Of a DNA stretch of 35,011 nt, positions 32,881 through 35,011 are shown piece by piece (positions within the stretch are counted from its first letter, which is position 1; the number at the start of each line of letters is the position of its first letter). The position numbers and the translations under genes were made by a program. This DNA comes from Acanthaster planci. Its lineage: Eukaryota > Echinodermata > Asteroidea > Valvatida > Acanthasteridae. The stretch is from NCBI RefSeq assembly GCF_001949145.1, contig NW_019091447.1, forward strand, positions 106,389-141,399, given 5' to 3'. The notes under the pieces are model-generated. The model had not been told where the DNA came from and did not search any database. It worked only from the letters and a program-made list of their open reading frames with translations.

Positions 32881-35011
32881 GAGAAGGTCAGATTTCAGGA
32901 AATAAACTTCTAAAGTGATTTCACGATGGTCCTGTCAACCTACGTTTAGACTTTTCTCCTTAGCATTTCTGAATAATTTGTATACTTATGGATTCAGCTA
33001 TGGTTATGCCAACATTATATGACTGGAGAAAAAAATCCTTCATTTACAACCAAAAGAATCTTGCAAGAAGTGTGTATTTTGATATTGCTGCAGCAATACT
33101 TAAACGAAATTTAATAATAATTTCATTATTCATAGGCTTGCTTGTAGTTTAGCTTATTCTTCCCATTGCGCACGATACTTCATAATCGTGTTCCTGTGAC
33201 CTGCGACGAGGACATTTTATTTCTAAATACCACAGCAAAAATATATGCTCAGTTGATGTTTGTCAGGATCTATGCTTATCCAAGAAGCTGTCTTTAGTTC
33301 GGAATCTTACTAATAACAATACTTAATTCGGTATGGATTGCATAAAACATAAAAAATGAAATTATAAAACATAAAACAAATATAAAACCTCATACAATTA
33401 ATTAGATGCTATATGATTTATAATGAATTATGTAAATTTGACATCACATGTTTAGTTATAATTGTAAATGGGAGATGAAAAATTTTAGAGTCCATTTGAC
33501 ATGTTTCAAGGAATATTCGATTTAGTCAGGTTGTTGCTTCATATTAATTAACGTTTTGTTATCGGATAGTAGTGTTTTACATTTTGATTTAGACCATAAA
33601 AATATTATCCCATAAAAATCCTTGTGGAGAATATCCACATGTATACAAACATTTGCTCAATTATGCTCAATAATCAGCTGAAAAATTAATATGCATAGTT
33701 TAGAATTCAGATTGAGTGTAATGAAACGTATTGTGGTTTTTTATTTTGTTAATTGTTTCAATTTTGTATCAAGTCAGCATTACAGATAAAAATAATGTTT
33801 AATTTTAATTTTTTTATAATTACTAGCAGTGTTAAGAGAAGGGGAGAAATTCGTTTTAAAAAGTTTGAGTTCAATGCAGTGTTTGTCTTCGTAAAAGTAA
33901 GTTACAAAGCTTAAAGTTTAATTTGCGGTGGCAGTTTAAACAAACGATAACATGCCTCCACTTTGGTAGTTAAGTTCCTATAGTTCGTCACCATCAGTTT
34001 CCCGCAATCCCACCATCTTCACGACTTTAACGTGTTACAGGAAAGCAATCGTATATACACGTATAAAGATTTGCTAAATATTACAGAAATAACGTGATGT
34101 GTTGGCTGAATATAGATAATTAAAAGCGTATCTAATGACATCCTGTCTTCTGCACCTGTTTTGTTTTTCGGTAAAAATATTTATAAGCATAACTGAGTCC
34201 TCCCCGGGCCGAGAAGACACTACTCAGATTGAAGAAATTGGACCGTGGGAATCGAAAACCTGATGGTAATCATGCAACTGACTCAAATTGTCACAAAAGA
34301 AGTATCTTTTCAAAAGCTTTTGGCACGGGCCGGTTTTGTTTTGTTCTCAAAGCCCAATAATGGATTAATTTTTGAACGCGGCTGTCACGGGAGCTAGGGC
34401 ATTAAGAAAGCGATGAGCCAAGAGAGGGCGCAATTCTTTTAGCTGTACTTCCAATATTGGTGGAATGACTTCTGCCATCATAACGCCACTTAATTTGCGA
34501 CACCTGCACGGTAGCACGGTGAGTGTTCCATTTACTTTTCTAAATTTTATTTTAAAAGAACACCTATTTAGACTGAAGCTTATTACAGTTGTAGGTTTCC
34601 TTTCACTTATTCAGTCCTCGATGTTTTGATTGGCCTGTTTTTCTGTGTGAAAATGTGAAAGAGTGTTTTCTCATCTCAGTCCGGGACAGATTCGGAACTT
34701 TTCTGTGACAGAGATCACGTTTGTGATATAGCCCACACGTACATGTACGTGTACGGTGGGAGCACCAACGCATCATACGGGAGAAGTTGGCGTCGACTAT
34801 TCACCTTTAATAAAGGGTGTAAGCATGGTTCCTACACCCGTAGATATACCTTAGTAGAGACTGAACGGGACACACTGGGAATATTTGACACAATATCTCA
34901 ATATTTCCACTGCTAAATTTGACTTTTAGTAACACACTATTGCTTTCAGATGGCCAATATAGCACTGATCGGTTTCGAGTCAACTCGGACCCAAACCAAC
35001 TCGGACCCATG
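32881..35011. other. A+T-rich downstream region, no gene recognised
   Basis: The region 32,900-34,100 is strongly A+T-rich without coding signal. An AATAAA at 32902-32907 could end gene B or the LINE. At 34,380-34,518 a more balanced stretch ends in GCACG|GTGAGT, a good splice donor, and could be an untranslated first exon of a further gene, but no coding frame supports it. Near the edge CAACTCGGACCCA occurs twice (34981-34993 and 34997-35009). A minus-strand open frame at 34807-35010 shows no recognisable protein. Confidence 0.4.
32902..32907 (+). promoter_or_regulatory. Candidate poly(A) signal of gene B or of the LINE fragment
   Basis: AATAAA hexamer just after the LINE fragment and about 990 bases past the gene B stop; it is the first canonical hexamer there. 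Position alone cannot tell which unit uses it. Confidence 0.2.

Noticed and set aside
34807-35010. Minus-strand frame at the right edge as a possible gene
   Set aside because: Short, no recognised motif, and includes a local sequence duplication at the window edge.

Overview
The window is metazoan nuclear DNA. It is about 60% A+T, its genes are cut into many short exons, and almost all introns are GT-AG. It carries two tandem, same-strand receptor tyrosine kinase genes that I read as paralogues of the Tie (angiopoietin receptor) family. The species cannot be named from sequence alone. A Tie-type receptor joined to an F-type lectin domain, together with many copies of the palindrome TAGGCCTA, suggests an invertebrate deuterostome, most likely an echinoderm (inference).

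Layout. (1) 1-9529: gene A, the 3' 23 exons of a Tie-like receptor whose 5' end lies off the window (1,092 residues readable). (2) 9530-16542: intergenic DNA with an old duplicated block (about 10,660-11,258 and 13,160-13,840), a 212-base run of Ns at 11259-11470, a relic of one kinase exon (12505-12550) and several inverted repeats. (3) 16543-31915: gene B, apparently complete, with 30 exons totalling 4,590 nt and 1,529 residues. (4) 31916-35011: a decayed LINE reverse-transcriptase fragment (about 32,080-32,880), then A+T-rich DNA with no recognisable gene.

Architecture of gene B in order: signal peptide, F-type (fucose-binding) lectin domain, two Ig-like domains of Tie type, Tie-type EGF cluster with the hallmark [11 protein letters not shown], five fibronectin III domains, a membrane-proximal domain like the one next to the membrane in some receptor tyrosine phosphatases, one transmembrane helix, tyrosine kinase, and a short tail with a Y-x-N-F motif. 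Gene A has the same exon order, and from EGF3 onward almost every exon has the same length. I checked splice phases exon by exon and both reading frames stay open to the stop codon.

Main points of interest: the lectin-Tie-phosphatase-like domain combination, patchy near-identity between the paralogues that suggests gene conversion, a GC-AG intron in each gene at a different position, and a third kinase-exon relic between the genes. Comparisons with vertebrate Tie, F-type lectins and receptor phosphatases are from memory of those families, not from a search.
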